Assembly (NCBI GenBank): GCA_044353195.1
Contig: JBILCJ010000015.1
Span: 1-21,342 of the forward strand
Direction: 5' to 3'
DNA from: UBA4416 sp044353195
GTDB lineage: Bacteria > Bacteroidota > Bacteroidia > B-17B0 > Aurantibacillaceae
DNA: 21,342 nucleotides
This document shows positions 1 to 6,542 of the stretch, in pieces (position 1 is the first letter of the stretch; each line of letters begins with the position of its first letter). The notes under the pieces are model-generated. The model was not told the DNA's origin and made no database searches. It saw only the letters and a list, made by a program, of their open reading frames with translations. Position numbers and translations under genes: made by a program.

Positions 1-163
1 TATTAATTATCACAATATTATGACTATCATTTTCGCTTTCATGCTCCACATTAAAGTTATTTGCCTTTAATTGTCCCATTAATACTTCACTATCTACTAT
101 ATTTTTACTGCAACCTAATGTTACTACATTGACGCTGTTTTTTTTGAGAGTTTTTGTTTTCAT
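1..163 (-). CDS. rimO: Ribosomal protein S12 methylthiotransferase RimO, N-terminal fragment (runs off window)
   Basis: Translating the minus strand from the ATG at 161-163 gives 54 residues that run off the left edge of the window. The segment NVVTLGCSKNIVDSEVLMGQ is the characteristic start of the RimO UPF0004 domain. MiaB, the close relative, instead has a YGCQMN-type motif, so RimO is preferred. The cysteine in LGCSKN (residue 18) would be the first of three ligands of the auxiliary 4Fe-4S cluster. RimO is a radical-SAM enzyme that adds a methylthio group to an aspartate of ribosomal protein S12 in the cytoplasm. The visible end (NIVIIN) matches the strand before the usual INTCGFI motif, which would lie outside the window. 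A TAnnTTTG promoter box sits 6 nt upstream of the ATG. The family call is confident; completeness of the gene cannot be judged. Confidence 0.9.
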   Translation of the reverse strand, partial: MKTKTLKKNSVNVVTLGCSKNIVDSEVLMGQLKANNFNVEHESENDSHNIVIIN

Positions 164-169
164 TGTTTG

Positions 170-177
170 CAAAGATA
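170..177 (-). promoter_or_regulatory. Bacteroidota -7 promoter element for rimO
   Basis: The minus strand reads TATCTTTG, a perfect match to the Bacteroidota -7 consensus TAnnTTTG. It ends only 6 nt before the rimO ATG, so the transcript would be almost or fully leaderless. I see no good -33 TTG at the usual spacing. Confidence 0.5.
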
Positions 178-249
178 CCAATTTAGGTACAATAAATGTC
201 TCTAATGGCGATTGTTTTTTATTTAGACTAATTTGTATAAACTTGTAAG

Positions 250-669
250 ATGGAATTTGACAATCTTCATCACACTATGCAGGAAGAAAACATGCTACGT
301 GTTATAGCTTTTGGACTTGGAATTATTTTTATACTATTAGGATTACTTTTTCGTTTTATAATAAAATATGCACTATTTAAAGGTATAGCAATTTCTTTTT
401 TTATTGGTGGTATTGTTTTAATTAGTATTGGATTAAATTATTATACAGTGTTATTTCACCATGTTTTGTCGGTAGTTTCGATTGTCTCGCTGGTATTTGG
501 TTTTTTGTTGGTGGTAAAAACAAAAAATACGGCTTCTCAATTTTGGAAAGGCCTAGGAATTGGAATAATGATTCAGGCTGTAATTGTAATGTGTTTTAGT
601 ATCACAAATTTAATAAAAGTAGAAAAGGACCTAAAATTAAAAAGTAGAATAGAAATCAAATCCAATTAG
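250..669 (+). CDS. Small four-helix integral membrane protein, unknown function
   Basis: This 139-residue protein is not one I recognise. It has four hydrophobic segments, at about residues 15-38, 45-68, 71-89 and 98-122. Each is long enough to span the inner membrane, and the C-terminal tail is short, lysine-rich and probably cytoplasmic. There is no signal peptide cleavage motif and no catalytic motif. The ATG at 250 is taken as the start, but Met10 or Met15 (just before the first helix) are also possible. An imperfect promoter box TAATTTG (one spacer base short) lies at 229-235. Its stop codon overlaps the stop of the convergent outer-membrane protein gene by 4 nt. It is divergent from rimO, and that neighbourhood gives no functional clue. 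The coding status is supported by length and coherent hydrophobicity only. Confidence 0.7.
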   Translation: MEFDNLHHTMQEENMLRVIAFGLGIIFILLGLLFRFIIKYALFKGIAISFFIGGIVLISIGLNYYTVLFHHVLSVVSIVSLVFGFLLVVKTKNTASQFWKGLGIGIMIQAVIVMCFSITNLIKVEKDLKLKSRIEIKSN

Positions 670-1595
670 AATTTAGCTCTAACTTTTCTAGATTTACCTG
701 GCCTACCAAAGAAACCTCCGGTTGTGCTTTTATAATATCCTTTATAAAAGCTGGGTTTACCTCTTAAAACATAACTATAACTTATATTTAAGGTCATATA
801 AGAATCTCTATGTTTATTATTTCCTCTCAAATTGGTTGGATTTTCAACTGGATTATAACCAAAGTTCTTAGCAAAACCTGGATCTAGATCTGTTAATTCT
901 ACAGTTCTATTTGATAATGCAAGTCCTGTTGGCGTTAAAGTTGAAGGATCAGCCCATCCTGCGTGAATGTCATCTAAATAATCTGTAAACGTCGTTCTGA
1001 AATTATATTCAAAACCTATGCGGTGCTTCTTTTTAAATGTGAAATAAAAGCCAACACCTACAGGCACATTTAATACAAAGGCTTTATACTTTACACCTTC
1101 TGTTTGTAATGGTCTCAAGTTTACCCAACTCCCATTATAAAGTGCTTTAGGATTTGAGTAAACACAACCAACTCCCCCAAATACGTATGCTCTAAAACTT
1201 GTTGCGTTGAAATAGGTGTTACCAATATCGTTATCTTCAAAAAAGAAAAATTCGCTTGTAGCTCCTAAGTCAATCAAATCATTTCTAAAACTCAGGTTAC
1301 GTGCATTTCGAGCTGGGTTAGATGATAATTTATCGTCACCTTCAATACGTAAATAATCTAAAGATGCTTTTAAAGAAATCCTCGGCATCCAACGAAATCT
1401 GACAAAACCACCGGCGTTCCATCTTGTTTTAGACATTTTGATGTCGGCTATAAAATCCCGTCTAGTTTTTTCTTTACCACCAATATCACCCAAATAGTTA
1501 GATACACCCAAAGCTATTCCAAAATCCACACGTCTTTGTGCAGAAACAGAAAGTGTTAGGCAAATAAAGATAAATATGGCAATAAAGTTTTTCAA
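666..1595 (-). CDS. DUF6089-like outer-membrane beta-barrel protein
   Basis: From the TTG at 1593-1595 the product is 309 residues. It begins MKNFIAIFIFICL and has a signal-peptidase I-like end, SVSAQ, typical of Bacteroidota exported proteins. The rest is rich in alternating aromatic/polar strands with a FDYL/YNFR/SYSYVL pattern. Family-like segments include FGIALGVSNYLGDIGG near the N-terminus, FGGVGCVY and VPVGVGFYF in the middle, and a basic tail ending in RKVRAKF. This resembles DUF6089, a small beta-barrel family (OmpA-like 8-strand type). Function is unknown, and an outer-membrane structural or porin role is inferred. The reading frame is open back to a TTG at 1619, but that TTG lies inside a perfect TAnnTTTG promoter box. 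The start at 1595, which leaves 21 nt after the box, is therefore preferred. TTG at 1601 is a near alternative. Confidence 0.75.
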   Translation of the reverse strand: MKNFIAIFIFICLTLSVSAQRRVDFGIALGVSNYLGDIGGKEKTRRDFIADIKMSKTRWNAGGFVRFRWMPRISLKASLDYLRIEGDDKLSSNPARNARNLSFRNDLIDLGATSEFFFFEDNDIGNTYFNATSFRAYVFGGVGCVYSNPKALYNGSWVNLRPLQTEGVKYKAFVLNVPVGVGFYFTFKKKHRIGFEYNFRTTFTDYLDDIHAGWADPSTLTPTGLALSNRTVELTDLDPGFAKNFGYNPVENPTNLRGNNKHRDSYMTLNISYSYVLRGKPSFYKGYYKSTTGGFFGRPGKSRKVRAKF

Positions 1596-1616
1596 ATTCA
1601 ATAATTCAGTAATAAA

Positions 1617-1624
1617 CAAAAATA
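1617..1624 (-). promoter_or_regulatory. Bacteroidota -7 promoter element for the DUF6089-like gene
   Basis: The minus strand reads TATTTTTG, a perfect TAnnTTTG match. It ends 21 nt before the preferred TTG start at 1595. A TTG lies 24 nt further upstream, slightly beyond the usual -33 spacing. The box overlaps the alternative TTG start at 1617-1619, which argues against that start. Confidence 0.5.
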
Positions 1625-1663
1625 CTAAAAAATATTTTACTTTTACTTCAAAACAATTTAATT

Positions 1664-2605
1664 ATGCTAATTAACAAATTATTTAATATTCAGTTTCCAA
1701 TAGTACAAGGCGGCATGATTTGGTGCAGCGGTTGGGAATTAGCATCAGCTGTTTCCAATGCTGGTGGATTAGGATTAATTGGCTCTGGCTCTATGTATCC
1801 AGAAATTTTGCGCAATCATATCCAAAAATGTAAACAAGCTACCGATAAACCATTTGGAGTAAATGTGCCTTTGCTTTATCCAAATATTGAAGAGCATATT
1901 AAAATAATTATTGAAGAAGGAGTGAAGATTGTTTTTACTTCAGCTGGCAATCCAAAAACTTGGACACAACATCTAAAACAGCATGGGATTGCTGTAGTAC
2001 ATGTAGTTGCTAATGTTAAATTCGCCTTGAAATGTGAAGAAGCTGGTGTGGATGCTATTGTTGCAGAAGGTTTTGAAGCTGGTGGACATAACGGAAGAGA
2101 GGAAACGACTACGATGGCTCTTATTCCTCAAATAAAGAAATCGATTAACATTCCAATTATTGCTGCTGGAGGTATTTCCTCTGGTCAATCGATGGCTGCA
2201 GCAATCGCTTTAGGTGCAAATGGTGTTCAAGTTGGAAGTAGATTTGTTACGACTCATGAATCTAGTGCACATATTAATTTTAAAAATGCCATTTTAAATT
2301 CCCTCGAAGGCGATACTAAATTATCTTTAAAACAATTAACTCCCGTTCGCCTATTAAAAAATGAATTTTCATTGCAAGTAAATGAATTAGAAAATCAAGG
2401 CGCAAGTATTGAAGAATTAACAAATTTGCTTGGCCGTGGTCGAGCAAAGAAAGGAATGTTTGAAGGAGATTTAGTCAATGGCGAACTTGAAATTGGACAA
2501 ATAGCAAGTCAATTAAAATCTTTACAAAGTGCTAAGGAAGTGATTGATGATATGGTGAATGAATACAACCGTACCATAAAAAAAATGCAGAATCAACTTA
2601 TTTAA
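1664..2605 (+). CDS. FMN-dependent nitronate monooxygenase / FabK-type enoyl-ACP reductase family protein
   Basis: This is a 313-residue TIM-barrel flavoprotein of the NMO/FabK superfamily. The N-terminal FPIVQGGM is the conserved first strand. The active-site His lies in EAGGHNG (residues 138-144, His142). FMN phosphate is bound by IIAAGGISSG (165-174) and GANGVQVGSRF (184-194). Automatic pipelines usually call such proteins nitronate monooxygenase, which oxidises alkyl nitronates with O2. However, KPFGVNVPLL, the TTMALIPQ segment and the C-terminal GDLVNGELEIGQIAS block are closer to what I recall of FabK, the NADH-dependent enoyl-ACP reductase of fatty-acid synthesis. The two cannot be separated by eye. 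The ATG at 1664 gives a natural N-terminus. The last 4 nt overlap the convergent aroQ stop. A near-consensus promoter box TACTTTTA (7 of 8) lies at 1638-1645. Confidence 0.85.
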   Translation: MLINKLFNIQFPIVQGGMIWCSGWELASAVSNAGGLGLIGSGSMYPEILRNHIQKCKQATDKPFGVNVPLLYPNIEEHIKIIIEEGVKIVFTSAGNPKTWTQHLKQHGIAVVHVVANVKFALKCEEAGVDAIVAEGFEAGGHNGREETTTMALIPQIKKSINIPIIAAGGISSGQSMAAAIALGANGVQVGSRFVTTHESSAHINFKNAILNSLEGDTKLSLKQLTPVRLLKNEFSLQVNELENQGASIEELTNLLGRGRAKKGMFEGDLVNGELEIGQIASQLKSLQSAKEVIDDMVNEYNRTIKKMQNQLI

Positions 2606-3027
2606 TCAGGTTTGATACAACTCAATAAGGCTAATTCGTATCCAAGTAATCCGAACCCACTGATACTTCCTTCGCAATGTTTGCCGAGGTATGAAACATG
2701 TCTAAAATCTTCTCGTGAAAATATATTGCTAATGTGAACTTCTATCACAGGTGTTTTGATGCCAGATACCGCATCTGCAATGGCTAAAGAGGTGTGGGTA
2801 TATGCGCCTGCATTTAATATAATGGCATCATAGGTAAAACCAAGTTCTTGTAATTTATTTATTAATTCACCTTCTACATTACTCTGAAAATAGGTTAAAT
2901 GATGCAACGAATATTTTTTAGTTAAGGCGTCGAAAAAATGATCAAACGTTTGCTCACCGTAAATTTCTGTTTCTCTTATTCCTAAAAGATTTAAATTTGG
3001 ACCGTTGATTATAGCTATCTTTAGCAT
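2602..3027 (-). CDS. aroQ: Type II 3-dehydroquinate dehydratase
   Basis: The protein has 141 residues, the normal length for this dodecameric cytoplasmic enzyme, which converts 3-dehydroquinate to 3-dehydroshikimate in the shikimate pathway. The N-terminal signature NGPNLNLLGIRETEIYG (residues 8-24) contains the catalytic tyrosine, Tyr23, and the flexible-loop arginine, Arg18. NAGAYTHTS (72-80) and VIEVHISN (94-101, catalytic His98) complete the active site, and the terminal SGFGLLGYELAL helix is also typical. It is divergent from xerD across only 36 nt, a pairing commonly seen in Bacteroidota. It overlaps the convergent flavoprotein gene by 4 nt at the 3' ends. Confidence 0.95.
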   Translation of the reverse strand: MLKIAIINGPNLNLLGIRETEIYGEQTFDHFFDALTKKYSLHHLTYFQSNVEGELINKLQELGFTYDAIILNAGAYTHTSLAIADAVSGIKTPVIEVHISNIFSREDFRHVSYLGKHCEGSISGFGLLGYELALLSCIKPD

Positions 3028-3063
3028 GTTAAATGTTTTAATAAAAATTAAAAGTAATTAAAA

Positions 3064-3969
3064 TTGTTACTCTGGCAAACAAATATTAATGATTTCAAAT
3101 ACTATTTAGGTGTCGAGAAATCATTGGCTAAAAATTCGGTAGTGAGTTACGAAAGTGATCTGCAGAAATTAGCAACATTTATTTCTATGATTGCGCCAAC
3201 AAAGCAACCGAGTGAAGTAACTTTACAAGATTTGCAGCAATTTATTAAATACATCTCTGAATTTAATTTTACTGAAAGTACGCAATCGCGCATTATATCA
3301 GGCATTAAACATTTTTATAAATTTTTAATTTTAGAAAATTACATAACCGTTAATCCAGCAGAGTTATTGGAAACACCTCGAATTAAAAGGAAGTTGCCTG
3401 TTTATTTAGAGGTAGAAGAAATTGACTTAATGTTATCTTTTATTGATAGAAGTACGGCTGAAGGGGAACGAAATATAGCTATGCTTGAAACTATGTACAG
3501 CTGTGGATTAAGAGTTAGTGAATTAATTTCTTTAAAATTGAGCGATTTACATATAAAAGATGAATTTATTTCAGTGATTGGAAAAGGAGATAAACAGCGC
3601 CTGATACCCATTGGAAGGAAAGCATTGAAGTTAATTAAGAATTATATTAATAATCATCGCATCCATATAAATAGTAAGAAGAATCACGTTGATTCTTTAT
3701 TTTTGAGTAAACGAGGAACTTCTATTTCTCGACAAATGGTTTTTTACATCATTAAGGATTTAGGTGTTTTGGCTGGAATTAAAAAGGAATTAAGTCCACA
3801 TACATTTCGACATTCATTTGCTACACATCTTGTTGAAGGTGGTGCTGATTTAAGAGTGGTTCAAGAGATGTTAGGCCATCAAAGCATCATAACTACGGAA
3901 ATTTACACGCACCTTGATCATTATTTTTTACGAGAGAATATTCAAAGTTTTCACCCACGAAACAAATAA
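3064..3969 (+). CDS. xerD: Site-specific tyrosine recombinase XerD/XerC
   Basis: This is a 301-residue integrase with the full XerC/D architecture: a SAM-like DNA-binding domain (about 1-95) and a catalytic domain (about 110-295). All catalytic residues are visible: Arg150 in CGLRVSEL, Lys174 in GKGDKQRLIP, His246-x-x-Arg249 in SPHTFRHSFATHL, His272 in LGHQS and the nucleophile Tyr281 in TTEIYTHL. It would resolve chromosome dimers at dif during segregation. The compact 301-residue form and the aroQ neighbour fit the chromosomal housekeeping recombinase rather than a phage or transposon integrase. The start is unusual: there is no ATG in the first 40 codons and a stop codon lies 9 nt upstream, so TTG at 3064 is the only start giving a full N-terminal domain. 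XerD rather than XerC follows the usual naming in this phylum. Confidence 0.92.
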   Translation: MLLWQTNINDFKYYLGVEKSLAKNSVVSYESDLQKLATFISMIAPTKQPSEVTLQDLQQFIKYISEFNFTESTQSRIISGIKHFYKFLILENYITVNPAELLETPRIKRKLPVYLEVEEIDLMLSFIDRSTAEGERNIAMLETMYSCGLRVSELISLKLSDLHIKDEFISVIGKGDKQRLIPIGRKALKLIKNYINNHRIHINSKKNHVDSLFLSKRGTSISRQMVFYIIKDLGVLAGIKKELSPHTFRHSFATHLVEGGADLRVVQEMLGHQSIITTEIYTHLDHYFLRENIQSFHPRNK

Positions 3970-4029
3970 ATTTGATTTCTATAAACATATTTGTTTAAAT
4001 AGGGTTTACATAATATATTTACCATCTCT

Positions 4030-4995
4030 ATGTTAACTGGAAAACAACTTATATTAGCAACTAGGCCTTTCGCAAAAGAAGATCGAAGTAAAAGTTGGTT
4101 TTATACCATCACAACGTTAGTTTTATTAATCATTTTTTTACTTGGAACTGTTTTTAATTTTTATTGGTTTTTAAAATTAATGTGCAGTATCATTTCTGGT
4201 TTCTTAATTGTGAGGATGTTTGTTATATATCACGATCATCAGCATAAGGCCATTTTAGATAAATCTCCATTAGCTAACTTGATATTTACAATTTTTGGAT
4301 TTTATGTTTTGGCACCAACCGGTATTTGGAGTCGAAGTCATGATTACCATCATAAAAATAATTCTAAATTATTTAGTGCAAGTATTGGATCTTATCCTAT
4401 CTACACGAAACAAAAATTTGAAAAACTGACGAAATCAGAACAAAGACATTATTTGTTTATCAGACATCCTTTAACTATTCTTTTTGGTTATATTTTTGCT
4501 TTTATGTATGGTATGTGTGTTAAGTCTATTATTAATCGTTTTAGTAAACACATAGATTCACTAGCGGCACTTGTGTTTCATTTTTCCTTTCAAGTCCTCA
4601 TTTTTCATTATTTTGGTTGGCAATCTTGGATACTCATGTGTCTCATTCCTCACTTTATTTCAGGTGCCATGGGAGCCTATTTGTTCTACGCTCAACATAA
4701 TTTTCCTGGTTCTACCTTTGTAGGAAATGAAGATTGGACATACGAAGGAGCTGCATTAGACTCTTCAAGTTATATGAAATTAAGTGTTCCATTGCAATGG
4801 GCTACTGCTAATATTGGTTTTCATCATATCCATCATTTAAATGCTCGTATTCCTTTTTATCGATTACCAGAGGTGATGAATTCTTTACCAGAATTGCAAT
4901 CAGCCAAAACTATCACGCTTAAGCCAAAAGATATAATGGCTTGTTTCAAATTAAAGGTTTACGATTTTGAAACACAACAATTAGTTGGTATTTAA
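4030..4995 (+). CDS. Membrane fatty-acid desaturase (di-iron, three histidine boxes)
   Basis: This 321-residue integral membrane protein of the FADS-like superfamily has all histidine clusters that hold the di-iron centre. These are HDHQH (68-72), HDYHH (104-108) and HHIHH (265-269), plus the extra His223 in AQHNF. Hydrophobic segments at about 27-65, 83-97, 147-164 and 180-220 would form the paired membrane hairpins. The reaction is O2-dependent insertion of a cis double bond into an acyl chain (delta-12/omega-3-like subgroup). Regiospecificity and whether the acyl carrier is lipid or CoA cannot be read from sequence. The gene is monocistronic by appearance: it lies 60 nt after xerD, and two hairpins separate it from tolC. 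The ATG at 4030 gives a sensible cytosolic N-terminus. Confidence 0.88.
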   Translation: MLTGKQLILATRPFAKEDRSKSWFYTITTLVLLIIFLLGTVFNFYWFLKLMCSIISGFLIVRMFVIYHDHQHKAILDKSPLANLIFTIFGFYVLAPTGIWSRSHDYHHKNNSKLFSASIGSYPIYTKQKFEKLTKSEQRHYLFIRHPLTILFGYIFAFMYGMCVKSIINRFSKHIDSLAALVFHFSFQVLIFHYFGWQSWILMCLIPHFISGAMGAYLFYAQHNFPGSTFVGNEDWTYEGAALDSSSYMKLSVPLQWATANIGFHHIHHLNARIPFYRLPEVMNSLPELQSAKTITLKPKDIMACFKLKVYDFETQQLVGI

Positions 4996-5013
4996 ATAAG
5001 AATCATTTTAAAT

Positions 5014-5033
5014 GTTAAATACACCTATTTAAC
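5014..5033 (+). terminator. Hairpin terminator candidate downstream of the desaturase
   Basis: A perfect 8-bp inverted repeat, GTTAAATA / TATTTAAC, encloses a 4-nt loop (cacc). It is followed 5 nt later by a short T-rich run at 5039-5045. The stem is AT-rich, so the hairpin is modest. Its position directly after the desaturase gene favours a terminator. Confidence 0.45.
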
Positions 5034-5053
5034 CAATTCATTTTTCCGTTCGT

Positions 5054-5071
5054 GTAATTAGCTTTAATTAC
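5054..5071 (+). terminator. Second hairpin between the desaturase and tolC
   Basis: A 7-bp inverted repeat, GTAATTA / TAATTAC, has a 4-nt loop (gctt) and a T5 run at 5076-5080. It lies just upstream of the tolC -7 box. It could be a back-up terminator or an operator-like dyad acting on the tolC promoter. Confidence 0.35.
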
Positions 5072-5084
5072 TGATATTTTTAGT

Positions 5085-5092
5085 TAATTTTG
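5085..5092 (+). promoter_or_regulatory. Bacteroidota -7 promoter element for the tolC operon
   Basis: TAATTTTG is a perfect TAnnTTTG match ending 21 nt before the tolC ATG at 5114. There is no clear -33 TTG, and the region where it should lie is occupied by a 7-bp dyad (5054-5071). The TTG at the end of the box is in frame with tolC but is not the start. Confidence 0.5.
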
Positions 5093-5113
5093 TCTTTAAT
5101 TAATCGTAAAATA

Positions 5114-6529
5114 ATGAAAGCCCTTTGTATATCTTTTTTCTTTGTTATATCGATGCAACTCATCGCTCAAACGAATCAATGGAGTCTGCAAAAATGTATT
5201 GAATTTGGTCAAAAAAACAACCTTGGATTAAAACAATCTGAAATTTCGACTCAAATAAATAAAAATACATTAATGCAAAGTAAGGCTTCAGTGTTACCTA
5301 CCATTAATGGTGGAGCACAACATACCTATAATTTTGGTAGAACTATTGATAGATATACCAACACTTTTGCGAATTCACAGGTGTTATCACAAAATTTTTA
5401 TTTATCTAGTAATGTGATTATTTGGTCGGGATTAGCCCAATACAATTCAATTAAAGCAAATCAATTTCAATATTTATCGAGTTATGAAAATTTTTTACAA
5501 CAACAAAACGATTTAGCTTTAAACATCGCAACAGCTTATATTAATGTTATTTTTAGTGATGAAATTTTGCAAATAGCCAAAGCACAATTTCAAATGACAA
5601 GTGAGCAACTACTTCGAACACAGCAATTAGCTGATGCTGGGACCTTAGCAAAAAGTGCAGTTTATGATTTAAATGCGCAATTAGCAAATGAAGATGTTAA
5701 TGTAATTAGTGCTGATAATAATTATCAATTAGCTATGTTGGGTTTAACCCAGTTATTAAATTTAGATACCATTCAAAATTTTACAGTTGAGAAACCATTA
5801 GTTGTTATTTCTGAAAACGATATTAAGTCTATTTCCGTTCAAGATATCTATAACACCGCTTTAAAAAATCAACATTCAATAAAAGCTGCACAGTATAATG
5901 TTATGTCTGCAAAAAAAACATTAGACGTAGCCAAAGGTAAATTCAGTCCAACACTCAGTGCAACAGGCAGTCTCGGTACAGGAACATCTGAATTGAATAA
6001 ACGAATTGATGCCATTAATGTTATTGGATTAGAACAAACACAATATGTAACTTCTGCTGGTGGTTATATTTATCAACCAAAAGCAGAAATTGTCACTTCT
6101 AAAACACCTTTTGCAAATCAGTTTAAAGACAATGTCAATAAAAGCGTTGGATTTACACTTTCGGTTCCATTATTTAATGGATTGCAAACATATTCTGGCT
6201 ATAAAAATGCTCAGTTAAATGCGCTTTCTATTCATTATGGAAAAGAATTAGTTGAACAAAATTTGTATAAACTTATTGCTCAGGCTTATGCTAATGCCCG
6301 TGCTGCTTTAAATAAATATAAAGCAAATTTATTATCCTTAGAAGCAAGCGAATTATCCTTTGATTTTGCTAAACAAAAATATAATCTTGGCGCAATTAGT
6401 ACATTTGACTACAATACTGCTAAAACACGAGTTCAAACCGCACAAGGTAATTTAATTCAATCTAAATATGATTATGTGTTTAAACTGAAAGTTTTAGATT
6501 TTTATCAAGGAAAAACAATCACTTTTTAA
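5114..6529 (+). CDS. TolC-family outer-membrane efflux protein
   Basis: From the ATG at 5114 the protein has 471 residues. It starts with a clear signal peptide (MKALCISFFFVISMQLIAQ) and then WSLQKCIEFGQKNN, the standard beginning of the first outer-membrane efflux repeat. Two tandem OEP repeats follow, each with a long alanine/glutamine-rich helix pair (for example around residues 130-200 and 385-455). The conserved VSVPLFNG-like turn is seen as SVPLFNGLQT, and the C-terminal LGAISTFDYNTAKTR helix is typical. It would form the trimeric outer-membrane channel of a tripartite exporter. The frame is open to a TTG at 5090, but that lies inside the promoter box, so the ATG is chosen. The adaptor gene begins 13 nt downstream, which makes this a two-gene efflux operon. 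The substrate is unknown. Confidence 0.9.
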   Translation: MKALCISFFFVISMQLIAQTNQWSLQKCIEFGQKNNLGLKQSEISTQINKNTLMQSKASVLPTINGGAQHTYNFGRTIDRYTNTFANSQVLSQNFYLSSNVIIWSGLAQYNSIKANQFQYLSSYENFLQQQNDLALNIATAYINVIFSDEILQIAKAQFQMTSEQLLRTQQLADAGTLAKSAVYDLNAQLANEDVNVISADNNYQLAMLGLTQLLNLDTIQNFTVEKPLVVISENDIKSISVQDIYNTALKNQHSIKAAQYNVMSAKKTLDVAKGKFSPTLSATGSLGTGTSELNKRIDAINVIGLEQTQYVTSAGGYIYQPKAEIVTSKTPFANQFKDNVNKSVGFTLSVPLFNGLQTYSGYKNAQLNALSIHYGKELVEQNLYKLIAQAYANARAALNKYKANLLSLEASELSFDFAKQKYNLGAISTFDYNTAKTRVQTAQGNLIQSKYDYVFKLKVLDFYQGKTITF

Positions 6530-6542
6530 ATCAACAAAGTAA

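Noticed and set aside
3064..3969. Tyrosine recombinase as a sign of a mobile element
   Set aside because: The compact 301-residue XerC/D form next to aroQ is the chromosomal housekeeping recombinase. There are no att repeats, cargo genes or tRNA around it.
3982..3997. Inverted repeat TAAACA / TGTTTA after xerD
   Set aside because: It is only a 6-bp AT-rich stem with no T-run. Such repeats are expected by chance at this base composition.
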